A stretch of DNA of 64,000 nt from CAZSAL01 sp964604825. Lineage in GTDB: Bacteria > Elusimicrobiota > Elusimicrobia > 2-01-FULL-59-12. The notes beneath the pieces were generated by a model. That model worked only from the letters and a program-made list of their open reading frames with translations, had not been told where the DNA came from and did no database searches. The translations under genes were made by a program, and so were the position numbers. The DNA lies in contig CAZSAL010000002.1 in the NCBI GenBank assembly GCA_964604825.1, positions 37,961 to 101,960 on the forward strand. The letters run 5' to 3'. Below are positions 35,801 through 42,865 of this stretch, piece after piece (the stretch's first letter is position 1; every line of letters starts with the position of its first letter).

Positions 35801-36373
35801 GGCCCCACAGTGTGGGGCGTGCCGCTGAACGACGATGACAGCCGGACTCAGGTAACGATCGACAAGGTTGGTTTCTCCAAGACAGCCGTACGGACCAGCA
35901 GCCTGCCTTCCTCTGGGGATGTGATCTCTTCCCGTCCTTTCAACTTGAAGATGATCCTGGCGTCCGCAGCGCTTCTTCCCTTGTCTGCCTCAGCGGCAGA
36001 AGCCGCATGGTCCGGGTCATCTGTACAGCTTCCCTCCGTTCTGACGAACTTCGCAGGACTTACGGCCCTGCAGGCCGGTATCGCCCTGGCCGTAGTGGTC
36101 GTAATTGCAGCCTGGATCATTGTATCGAGGCTCAGAAAACAAGCGCAGATTAAGGACCAGGCCGATCAATCTCAGTTCGATGGTGAACTGGAACAAAACC
36201 TGAGAGGCCAGGGACCATGGAGCGGACGTCCGACCATAGAATCAATCCAGGCCGCCTGCTCGACCATCGGGGGTTGGATTCATGACGCGGAAACGCGGCG
36301 CGCATTGTCAGCGAGACTTGCGGAATGGCGGCGGATCCAGCTCGATAAAGCCCGCGCAGGCATAGCGGCGTAG
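32804..36373 (+). CDS. 1189-aa exported fusion: ChaN/TraB-like domain plus GH26-like glycosidase
   Basis: A GTG start (ATG two codons later) follows AGGAG by 6 nt. Signal peptide 1-24. Residues about 60-320 (VILIQDLHVNRSVQRAIS, RIAVEGAYG, AGGFHTQGL) resemble the ChaN/TraB/EreA-like fold. Residues about 368-395 are a second signal-like helix ending in MGGC, like a lipobox. Residues 540-860 look like glycoside hydrolase family 26: KPIMIRIFHEFNGDWYPW (acid/base Glu near 666) and VPIVIAEFAS (nucleophile Glu near 783). A CBM-like beta domain (about 905-1040) and a membrane helix (about 1086-1110) end the protein. GH26 enzymes act on mannans or related beta-glycans; the substrate here is inferred. 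Confidence 0.82.
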   Translation: MNMKQLKSGLALILSIVLFAESVPAVPIAPSLPSNAFNITLPEQLGFITDAHKANSAVTRPDVILIQDLHVNRSVQRAISSILKTLQHQNLLPERIAVEGAYGSVPVEAMQKPDPALRRQAADYMVSQGEMPGAMHFVVTEGRGGLYGIETDGLYKADVEAFRHSYIGGDSLRAQLARLKKALPTLAQNPATRDKAVLLGKDITAAEAFLNHQVMPQEMESTLSHLMVALDHFKKTLPADSQNLVVPPLSAAVQFYALASLRDQALFNHSMELRAADRQTTTVIVAGGFHTQGLTEQMKRLGLSYAVITPSVRELSRIDENLYVARLLGRHLSAEEARSGLDWASMQMLAAPMNYAAGIYGNVIAGIRVRRSLRQRLTMLLLAVFVATSSMGGCSPKSSSSLPPLHDTLVSQPSNLPDATPSRLIIAPDIIAALNGEGQALSGDIINVTGAHALEDSALVFTASGPRGRRITPVFTDANGLSVRGSVITWIQPSPQRFMVKLGELHPPEGFDWTRIRQVLLSASGPVEVTREQLVDLRAIRQRGFALGVFAGGIDVETTPKEMDDGNQFAPYNGLDRRIDERRKPFSVLSFTNITDDPQVLRAEWNRLASNGQTPFDTIEFKPEGSKTDNTVLARIADGKYDDLIRAQAQAVKAFGKPIMIRIFHEFNGDWYPWSIRNKEDIQHFVDAWLHVQTIFNKEEANNARWVFAPVYYESPSLLKAENNERYSFVAEIVNRITNRGGRIDLMGLSVYQKSEGSPGFNEAATGLLDRLSGFSVPIVIAEFASADESHSPGGRSHKAGFWRYFRTDSANGLYPEVVGGFLFDIRKHEGNKWLDFRPEPRDAEELESDSYFARNPLSDLLTHGTKAPWSGSISVSAPAAAPASVASKPAPSGSETSPAATKADLSFKWAPSSNSGEGWSSQRMTLPTPVNASEYKSLVLYIADGTKGQKIKVQVLRPEQDPNSSDGLLDSVTLTGGPQTVVLPLPGTREFAAVVVHTGPTVWGVPLNDDDSRTQVTIDKVGFSKTAVRTSSLPSSGDVISSRPFNLKMILASAALLPLSASAAEAAWSGSSVQLPSVLTNFAGLTALQAGIALAVVVVIAAWIIVSRLRKQAQIKDQADQSQFDGELEQNLRGQGPWSGRPTIESIQAACSTIGGWIHDAETRRALSARLAEWRRIQLDKARAGIAA

Positions 36374-36421
36374 CGTCGGCGTAATTCGGAATAGCTTTGC
36401 ACCTGCATTGTTCTACGACAT

Positions 36422-36450
36422 AACCCTTCAATCCCCTGGAGGGTTTTTGT
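36422..36450 (+). terminator. Intrinsic terminator after the GH26-like gene
   Basis: AACCCT (36422-36427) pairs with AGGGTT (36440-36445), followed by TTTGTTTT. It lies about 50 bp after the stop codon. Confidence 0.55.
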
Positions 36451-36595
36451 TTTCCACTTCCGCTGAAAGTAATAACGGCGATAACCAGATGACTAGATAC
36501 CTAAATTACCGAATGACCTGACAAGGTCAGCTAACAATCAAGTCATCAAGTTACCTTCATTCTTATTTTCGCGCAGCTCATCACCATCCACTAGG

Positions 36596-36601
36596 TATAA
36601 T
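36596..36601 (+). promoter_or_regulatory. -10 element before the FIST gene
   Basis: A consensus TATAAT lies 17 bp before the ATG and immediately before an A-rich tract and AAGGAG. No good -35 hexamer is present at the right distance, so an activator or another sigma factor may be needed. The upstream 36451-36590 stretch contains only an imperfect TGACCTGACAAGGTCA palindrome near 36514-36529. Confidence 0.4.
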
Positions 36602-36618
36602 AAAAAAAAGGAGAATTG

Positions 36619-37857
36619 ATGCGCTGGCTGTCTGCCATTTCCGATGCAAAGGCGCTTCCTGAAGCGTTCGATGAAGCTGTTTCGACCCTGCGAAAATCCT
36701 TAGGGGATCAAAAGCCTGATCTGTGCCTGGCTTTTGTCTCCAGTAATTTTCTCAGCGGCTATGAATCCCTATGCGAAAAGCTGCAGGCCGCTCTAGGCCC
36801 GCGCGTGATTCTTGGCTGTTCCGGCGGAGGCATTGTGGGGCCGGGCCGCGAGATCGAGCATCAGCCGGCCTTGTCCATAACCGCAGCCATACTGCCGGAA
36901 GTTACCATTACTCCCTTCCGGGTCGCAGACACTTCTTTGCCGGATCTCGATGCCAGCCCGCGCGTCTGGCACAGTCTCGTAGGCGTCAATCCCGCAGACG
37001 CGCCGCACTTCATCGTCCTGGCTGACCCGTTTTCCATCAGGGTGGAAAACTTCATCATGGGGCTTGATTACGCATTCCCCAAGGCGGTCAAGGTTGGAGG
37101 CCTGGCCTCCGGAGCCACGCAGCCGGGTGAAAACGCCCTTTTCCTGAACGGTGTGTGCTACCGTTCCGGAGCCGTAGGCGTGGCTTTTACCGGGAACATC
37201 GCGCTGGACGCTCTGGTAGCTCAGGGCTGCCGTCCAATAGGAAGGACGTACCGTATAACGAAATGCGACCGGAACATCCTGATGGAGCTCGAAGGAAAAC
37301 CGCCGCTGGAAGTGCTTAAAGATTTGTTTTTGACTCTGGAGCCGCGGGATCAGAATCTGATGCAGAACGCCATGTTTATCGGTCTGGCGCAGGATTCCAT
37401 GAAAACGCACTATACCCAGGGTGATTTTCTTGTCCGGAATATTGTCGGTCTTGATGCGGAAAAAGGCATTATCGCAGTGGGGGCTCTTCTGCGGGAAGGC
37501 CAGTCGGTGCAGTTCCATCTGCGCGACGCCCGGACTTCTTCCGAAGATCTGGAACAGGTGCTGGCCGCATACCAGAATCATATCCGCCGCAACGAGGTTT
37601 CCGGCGCGCTTCTTTTTTCCTGCCTCGGGCGGGGCGAGTATCTATACGGTCAGCCGAGCCATGACACCAGGGTTTTTCAGAGGAAAATGGGGTCAATTCC
37701 GATCGGCGGTTTTTTCTGCGACGGAGAGATCGGTCCGGTTGGCGGGACCACGTATCTTCATGGGTACACCAGCTGTTTCGCGCTTTTCCGGCCGCTGTGC
37801 GCGCCATACGCGCAGAGCCCGTTTGAAAACGCTCCGGCGGTGAACCCCTTTCATTAA
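36619..37857 (+). CDS. FIST N- and C-domain sensory protein
   Basis: This 412-residue soluble protein starts at ATG 36619, 5 nt after AAGGAG. An N-terminal FIST domain (CLAFVSSNFLSGYESL, GPRVILGCSGGGIVGPGREI, GGLASGATQPGENALFLNG) is followed by the FIST C domain (ALLFSCLGRGEYLYGQPSHD, IGGFFCDGEIGPVGGTTYLH). FIST proteins are proposed to bind small ligands such as amino acids; none has a known catalytic role. It lacks an attached kinase or methyl-accepting domain, so it acts alone or through a partner. The DUF151 gene follows 54 bp later. Confidence 0.88.
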   Translation: MRWLSAISDAKALPEAFDEAVSTLRKSLGDQKPDLCLAFVSSNFLSGYESLCEKLQAALGPRVILGCSGGGIVGPGREIEHQPALSITAAILPEVTITPFRVADTSLPDLDASPRVWHSLVGVNPADAPHFIVLADPFSIRVENFIMGLDYAFPKAVKVGGLASGATQPGENALFLNGVCYRSGAVGVAFTGNIALDALVAQGCRPIGRTYRITKCDRNILMELEGKPPLEVLKDLFLTLEPRDQNLMQNAMFIGLAQDSMKTHYTQGDFLVRNIVGLDAEKGIIAVGALLREGQSVQFHLRDARTSSEDLEQVLAAYQNHIRRNEVSGALLFSCLGRGEYLYGQPSHDTRVFQRKMGSIPIGGFFCDGEIGPVGGTTYLHGYTSCFALFRPLCAPYAQSPFENAPAVNPFH

Positions 37858-37911
37858 TTCGTTGATTTTTGAAAACAGGAAATGTAAGCTCATTGCACGT
37901 TTTGAGCGTTT

Positions 37912-38439
37912 ATGAATAAAACTGACTTTCGCGAAGCAAAAATTTTCTCCCTCGCCCAGGTGGTGGACCGCTGTATTGTGGTCATCGAAGAGGTTAACGG
38001 CCCGCGCCTGGTGCCCATCTGGATAGGAATTTTTGAAGGCGGCGCCATAGCCGCGGAACTGACCGGCCAGCAGCCGCCGCGGCCGATGACGCATGATCTT
38101 ATTTCCGGCATCCTGAAAACGCTCAAGGCGGATGTGTCGAAAATCGTGATCAGCGACCTGCGGGAAAATACTTATTTTGCCGAAATCCATATCCGCCACG
38201 ACGGAAACACCTTTATCGTCGATGCCCGGCCGAGCGACGCGCTGGCTCTGGCCGTGCGCAGCCACTGCGCGATTTTCGTGGCGGAATCGGTTTTCCGGAA
38301 ATGTCCGGAACTGCTGAAGCCGATCTCCGAAGATGAAGTCAAAAAATTTAAAGAAGAGCTGAGAAACATGAAGCCTGAAGACTTTTTCAAGGATTTGAAA
38401 AAGGGAAAAGGCCCTCAGGAACCTCCCACCGCAGGCTGA
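37912..38439 (+). CDS. Bifunctional nuclease family protein (DUF151)
   Basis: This 175-residue cytoplasmic protein matches the DUF151 pattern throughout: RLVPIWIGIFEGGAIAAELT, RPMTHDLISGILKTL, and the C-terminal FIVDARPSDALALAVRS. An acidic-basic helical tail follows (VKKFKEELRNMKPEDFFKDL). Family members have reported DNase/RNase activity in plants and are widespread in bacteria and archaea without a firm role. It probably shares a transcript with the FIST gene. Confidence 0.9.
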   Translation: MNKTDFREAKIFSLAQVVDRCIVVIEEVNGPRLVPIWIGIFEGGAIAAELTGQQPPRPMTHDLISGILKTLKADVSKIVISDLRENTYFAEIHIRHDGNTFIVDARPSDALALAVRSHCAIFVAESVFRKCPELLKPISEDEVKKFKEELRNMKPEDFFKDLKKGKGPQEPPTAG

Positions 38440-38519
38440 CCAATTCCTCACGCAGCGCCGGTTACGGGCCCAGAGATATCGTGAGTCTTTTGGTCCTGCA
38501 TTTTTAGCCGAAGGTCATC

Positions 38520-38548
38520 TTGTTTTACCGTTAGAAATACTTTAACCT
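38520..38548 (+). promoter_or_regulatory. Possible promoter of the 900-aa gene
   Basis: TTGTTT (38520-38525) and TAACCT (38543-38548) are separated by 17 bp, 17 bp before the GTG start. The design is like the candidate promoter at 32736. Confidence 0.35.
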
Positions 38549-38564
38549 GAACACGGGAATCTCC

Positions 38565-41267
38565 GTGAAAGTATTTCTCCTCAGATCTGCCGTTGTCCTC
38601 CTCGCCGCCGCACTGGCCGTGGATCCCTCCAACACGGCTTCATTGGGTGATTTCTTCCATACCAAAGCGGATATGCCCTGCGCGGCCCGGGTTCCTTCCC
38701 AGTTTGTCCAGACCGAAGCCGTGATCCCTCCGGTTGAAAGGGTACTGCATCCTTTTGGGAAACCGCACGATGTTCCCTTGCTGAAGAGGATGGGAGCAGG
38801 TATTGCCGGACTTGCTGTCCGCGGTTTGGCGCAGACTACAAATGGAACCTCATCCCTGCTGGCAGGAGGTGTTCTGGCGGTGTTCGGAGGCTACGAACTG
38901 ATCGGCCTTTTGGCGCTGTGCCATTTCACAGCCTTAGCCTGTCTGACGCCGGTTATGTGGACGGGGCTGTCCATGCTTGCTTTGGGCGGCATAATGATGA
39001 CGGCATTCTTCATCCGCGAGGGTCCGCCTCTACTGTTCTGGCTTGTCGAGCGGCTGCATCGGACGCCTTCGTGGCTTCATTATTTGGACGGGAAAATTCC
39101 TTATCGGGAATTCAAAATACCGCTTCCGGCATTGCTTGCCTGCGGCTATGCCCTCATATTGTTCAGCATGAATTTGCCGCTGCCCCTCTTTCCCGCTTAC
39201 GCAATTAATTATCTTGGCAAAGGAATTTTAGCGTTTGCCTTCGTGTCCGCCACGCTGGCAAGAGACAGGGACGTTCTTCAATTGGCGAAGAAGCATCGGT
39301 ATGCATGGCTGCTGGGAGGCCTTGCCCTGATAGAGATTTATGGACGGTTTAGCGGAGTGACGATGCAGCAGCCATTTTGGAAAGATTTCTTTTCGATCAC
39401 GGCCGATCTTGTCTGCTGGATAGCATGGCCGTCTTTTGTGCTCGGGCTTATGGGTTTCATGATCGCCAAGCCTGACCGGTTCGTCCAAGGACTTATCGCG
39501 CGCGTGAACCGCATGCGGGCGCGAAAAGAAGAACTTTCCCGGCGAAGATCCGGTAATCACGGGCGCAGCTGGCGATGGGAACGGCCCGTGATCGCGCTAT
39601 TTCTCATCGGGCTGGTCTTGTTTGATTCCGGCGTCAGTGAGATTCACTCTGCGTGTTTTACTCCTGTGAAAGCCGTGCAGTCCTATGTCCTTCGGCAATC
39701 CGCGCAAAAAATAAAAACTGCTTCTTTGCATCATCCGATGACCACGCCGACGGAGACGATGCCTGTGCTGTATAGACTGCGAAAACCCGATTTGCCCATG
39801 GAAGAGCAAAACGCTTTTGTCGTCTTGTGGACGCGGGACCATCTTAACAATACTCGGGAGGGCATCGCTGCCTGGAAGAAAGAGTTTGACGTCATGCCTT
39901 TCTCGGAACAGCGTATTGTGATCGCGGCGATGAAAGAATTTGTCGGTCACGAGCAGCGTATCGGCAGGAATGATTTGCGGGCGCGGGCCGCGGTGGCGCT
40001 GCTTAAAGTTTCGTTTATTAAAAGCTTATCAGGCATTATGAACGACAAAAAACTGCCTTTTGACCTGCGCCACGATCTGTTGGGGTTCTTCGGAGCGCTT
40101 TTGCGCTACCGGGATGGATTTGAGGCGGATCAGCGCTTCGAGGGGCGCTTCCCTGCGTCAAATAGAGAACTTCTGGAGACCCCCATTCGGTATGAAGCCT
40201 ATGAAGCGCTGCGGCTGCGGCAGGATAGTGAGCTGGCGGCTGCCGCAAAAACTATGGCAACCGGTTGTCCGGACTATAGCGGCGGCATTACTTCGGAAGA
40301 AGATCTTTCTTTAATCCTCTGGAATTCCCGGACCCCGGACGAATTCCGGAAAACACTGGAATCCTGGCGGCGATTAGCAGATCCAAAAACAGGCACGATA
40401 TTTTCCTCTCAGGAGCGTGAAGCTGTTGCAAACATGCGTGCGATTTTAAGCCCATATAAGTCTTACATTGAAAACAGCGCCAGGGACTACGACGTTCCGC
40501 CGGACCATCTGGCCTTGATCCTTGCGATAAACGTAGTGATGAAAAATTATGGGAAAACCTATTCCATTAATGACGGCGCCCTTGTATCGCGGGACTGGTT
40601 CCCGTCGCGCGCTCACGACATCGAGTTCCAAATAGTAAGCCGAATGCCGGATGTTATCAGGAATATTCGTCTGCCGGATTACTGGGATGGTTTTGCTGCA
40701 GGAATTTTAGGAGGAGCTTATCCTACTCAGGGAGTCATGGCAATCCGCAGCAAGCGCGTGCGTGAACTGCAGCCGTGGAAGAAACGGTTCGGTATAGACG
40801 TTTCGGATTGGTCTGAGAGAAAAATCAACCTTTATCTCATGAATCCTGGATTAAATATTGAAGCCATGGCGGCACTCCTGCGTTATCAGATTGACCAGAC
40901 GCTGCAGCGGAAACCGGCCTGGTGGCAATATGGTCTTAAGAATCCCTTAAAGACTTACGGTTATAACAGCTCTTTTTTAACGGGCTATAATCCGCTCGTG
41001 GATCCAGGCTGGGCGCCGGGGCTGTTTTTGAGCGATCTGGGACAGCCGGATCCTGATATGACCTGTGATGGGAAACGGGGAAATGGTGTTTTTGAAACGG
41101 ACTACTGGTACACCAATACGGGAGTCGCAACTCCGGAGCTTTATCGACTGGTAGTTTTGTCGCATCTCTTTAGCTCTGTTAGTAATGCCCAGGGAGAACC
41201 CGCTGGATCACTGTCCGGCGGCAGGCAGCCGGGACCCGGCGCCCGCCGGGTGCGCGGCTCGGCATGA
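38565..41267 (+). CDS. 900-aa membrane protein with a degenerate lysozyme-like C-terminal domain
   Basis: A GTG start gives a signal segment (LLRSAVVLLAAALAVDPSNT). About seven hydrophobic helices lie in residues 85-365. A long soluble domain follows. Residues about 630-800 resemble the lytic-transglycosylase fold: YIENSARDYDVPPDHLALIL corresponds to the helix before the catalytic Glu, GGAYPTQGVMAIRSKRVREL to the middle, and NPGLNIEAMAALLRYQIDQT to the closing helix. The position where the catalytic Glu is expected reads INVVMKNYG, so it may be inactive. This assignment is weak. The C-terminus is GC-rich with Gly/Pro/Arg. It appears to be a single-gene unit. Confidence 0.72.
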   Translation: MKVFLLRSAVVLLAAALAVDPSNTASLGDFFHTKADMPCAARVPSQFVQTEAVIPPVERVLHPFGKPHDVPLLKRMGAGIAGLAVRGLAQTTNGTSSLLAGGVLAVFGGYELIGLLALCHFTALACLTPVMWTGLSMLALGGIMMTAFFIREGPPLLFWLVERLHRTPSWLHYLDGKIPYREFKIPLPALLACGYALILFSMNLPLPLFPAYAINYLGKGILAFAFVSATLARDRDVLQLAKKHRYAWLLGGLALIEIYGRFSGVTMQQPFWKDFFSITADLVCWIAWPSFVLGLMGFMIAKPDRFVQGLIARVNRMRARKEELSRRRSGNHGRSWRWERPVIALFLIGLVLFDSGVSEIHSACFTPVKAVQSYVLRQSAQKIKTASLHHPMTTPTETMPVLYRLRKPDLPMEEQNAFVVLWTRDHLNNTREGIAAWKKEFDVMPFSEQRIVIAAMKEFVGHEQRIGRNDLRARAAVALLKVSFIKSLSGIMNDKKLPFDLRHDLLGFFGALLRYRDGFEADQRFEGRFPASNRELLETPIRYEAYEALRLRQDSELAAAAKTMATGCPDYSGGITSEEDLSLILWNSRTPDEFRKTLESWRRLADPKTGTIFSSQEREAVANMRAILSPYKSYIENSARDYDVPPDHLALILAINVVMKNYGKTYSINDGALVSRDWFPSRAHDIEFQIVSRMPDVIRNIRLPDYWDGFAAGILGGAYPTQGVMAIRSKRVRELQPWKKRFGIDVSDWSERKINLYLMNPGLNIEAMAALLRYQIDQTLQRKPAWWQYGLKNPLKTYGYNSSFLTGYNPLVDPGWAPGLFLSDLGQPDPDMTCDGKRGNGVFETDYWYTNTGVATPELYRLVVLSHLFSSVSNAQGEPAGSLSGGRQPGPGARRVRGSA

Positions 41268-41363
41268 CGGCCAATACCGGCTGTCCTTTTATTCCTTTCG
41301 CCTTCAGACCGATCGAATAATTTCCGCTTTGCAGCCTCTAACGGTTGAGAGCTCACAGTCCCG

Positions 41364-41441
41364 TTGTCATTCCCGCGAAAGCGGGAATCCCTATGAAGGG
41401 ATTCCTTTTATGAGGGATCCCCGATCAGGTCGGGGATGACA
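41364..41441. repeat. Intergenic palindromic element (dRS3-like ATTCCCGC hairpin)
   Basis: A 78-bp element bounded by TGTCAT and ATGACA holds three hairpins: ATTCCCGC/GCGGGAAT (41369-41388), AATCCC/GGGATT (41386-41403) and ATCCCCGA/TCGGGGAT (41417-41437). The first resembles the short ATTCCC-N-GGGAAT repeats known as dRS3 in Neisseria. It lies between the 900-aa gene and the Spy-like gene. Confidence 0.7.
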
Positions 41442-41483
41442 GCTTAGCGAGACAGGCTCTTAATCTAATCACGGAGGTTGTTT

Positions 41484-41867
41484 ATGGAAAAACATTGGCA
41501 ACAGACACTCGCGGGCATGATACTGCTCGGAGTTATTTCGATCCCGGCGTTTGCGCAGGAAGCGGCGCTTGCTCCCGGCGCTACGGGCGTTACTGCGCCT
41601 GCGGTTTCTCATCGCAGCGTTATGCGCGGTCGCGGCGGTTTTATTCATGACCTGAATGAAAGCGTCGGCCTTACCCCGGAGCAGATGGACTCGGTGCGCG
41701 GCCTTCTGGCCGAACAGCGCTCGGAGCAGCTGGCGCTGCGCCAGAAAACGGACGACAAGATCCGCCAGCTTCTGAACGCGGAACAGCAAAAGAGGTTCGA
41801 TTCCTTCCTGGCTAAACAGAAGCAGGAAAGACAGAACCGGTTCCGGAACTCCCGGCAGGAAAACTGA
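41484..41867 (+). CDS. Spy/CpxP-like small periplasmic protein
   Basis: The ATG at 41484 follows GGAGG by 6 nt; an in-frame TTG at 41478 sits too close to that site. The 127-residue product has a signal peptide ending in IPAFAQE. A helical mature part contains LTPEQMDSVRGLLAEQRSEQ and LNAEQQKRFDSFLAKQKQER, the paired helices typical of Spy/CpxP-like chaperones (LTPEQ motifs). Such proteins buffer misfolded or metal-stressed periplasmic proteins. No two-component system is adjacent. Confidence 0.75.
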   Translation: MEKHWQQTLAGMILLGVISIPAFAQEAALAPGATGVTAPAVSHRSVMRGRGGFIHDLNESVGLTPEQMDSVRGLLAEQRSEQLALRQKTDDKIRQLLNAEQQKRFDSFLAKQKQERQNRFRNSRQEN

Positions 41868-41874
41868 ACCGGGT

Positions 41875-41934
41875 AACTCTCTCCCTGATCCCTCGGTCCC
41901 CTGGCCGTATGGGGGACGAGGGAATGGCGAGAGG
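41875..41934. repeat. Imperfect long hairpin between Spy-like and nfnA genes
   Basis: CTCTCCCTGATCCCTCGG then TCCCC pairs, with a few mismatches, with GGGGGACGAGGGA then ATGGCGAGAG. It begins 8 bp after the stop. It may work as a terminator, although no T-run follows, or belong to the purine-rich repeat family. Confidence 0.45.
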
Positions 41935-41964
41935 GCTGAGCTCTGAGCTGCAAAAGGTAGTCTG

Positions 41965-41973
41965 TGATATAAT
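41965..41973 (+). promoter_or_regulatory. Extended -10 promoter of the nfnA operon
   Basis: TGATATAAT fits the extended -10 consensus TGnTATAAT exactly, 41 bp before the ATG of nfnA. The -35 region is weak, as is usual for extended -10 promoters. Confidence 0.6.
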
Positions 41974-42013
41974 TTGTTTTCTCCCTCCTATAGAAAAAAC
42001 CAGGCGGGTAATA

Positions 42014-42865
42014 ATGCACAAAATTATTCAGAAAAAACCATTAGGCCAGGATATTTATTTGCTCGAATTTGAGGCCGCAGACATTGCTCTTGCGGCTGGA
42101 GCGGGGCAGTTCGTAATGCTGCGCATAGACGAAAACGGCGAGCGCTTCCCATTAACTCTTTATGATTTCGACAAAACTCGCGGAACGGTTTCCGTAGTCT
42201 GCCAGGCTGTAGGCAAAAGCACTAGAAAGCTCTGTTCGTTGAATGCCGGGGACGCTGTGCGCGACATGGCCGGTCCCCTCGGGCATGCGGTTGAGACGCG
42301 GCTTATCGGGAAAATCATCATTATCGGCGGGGGCGTGGGCACTGCGGAGGCCTTTCCCATCGCCCGGGCAATGCAGCGGAGCGGCAATGACGTTACGGTG
42401 ATCATTGGCGCCCGATCCCGTAATCTGGTGATCAGCGAGCAGGAGATGCGGGCTTTCTGCAGCAAAGTGATCGTCGTTACGGATGATGGCTCCTGCGGAC
42501 GTAAAGGACTGGTAACAGATGTGTTGCGTGAGCTTATGGACAGTGAGCGTTACGATCTGGTTTATGCTATCGGCCCCGCGATCATGATGAAAAAGGTTTC
42601 TGAAATGACTTTGCCGCGGGCGGTTAAAACTATGGTTTCGCTCAATTCCATCATGATTGATGGTACGGGCATGTGTGGCGGCTGCCGCATTATTTACGGG
42701 GGGAAATCGCGCTTTGTCTGCGTGGACGGACCGGAGTTTGACGGGCATAAGGTGGATTTCGACGACATGATGCGCCGGGGCGCGCAGTACCGCAGGCAGG
42801 AAAAGCAGTCTCTGGAATCCTATGAGCACCAGTGCCGGATTTCCGGACAGCAGGAAACAAAATAA
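42014..42865 (+). CDS. nfnA: NfnA-type FAD/[2Fe-2S] subunit of NADH-dependent ferredoxin-NADP oxidoreductase
   Basis: The start is ATG 42014, behind AGGCGGG and after the promoter; the frame extends upstream to 41909 without support. The 283-residue product has an N-terminal FAD barrel (AGQFVMLRI, FPLTLYDFD), an NAD-binding part (IIIIGGGVGTAEAFPIARAM) and the cluster segment IDGTGMCGGCRI with a later VC. In T. maritima NfnA the [2Fe-2S] is held by three Cys and one Asp, which this pattern fits. The stop overlaps the nfnB start (TAATG). The pair is expected to bifurcate electrons between NADH, NADPH and ferredoxin. Confidence 0.88.
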   Translation: MHKIIQKKPLGQDIYLLEFEAADIALAAGAGQFVMLRIDENGERFPLTLYDFDKTRGTVSVVCQAVGKSTRKLCSLNAGDAVRDMAGPLGHAVETRLIGKIIIIGGGVGTAEAFPIARAMQRSGNDVTVIIGARSRNLVISEQEMRAFCSKVIVVTDDGSCGRKGLVTDVLRELMDSERYDLVYAIGPAIMMKKVSEMTLPRAVKTMVSLNSIMIDGTGMCGGCRIIYGGKSRFVCVDGPEFDGHKVDFDDMMRRGAQYRRQEKQSLESYEHQCRISGQQETK

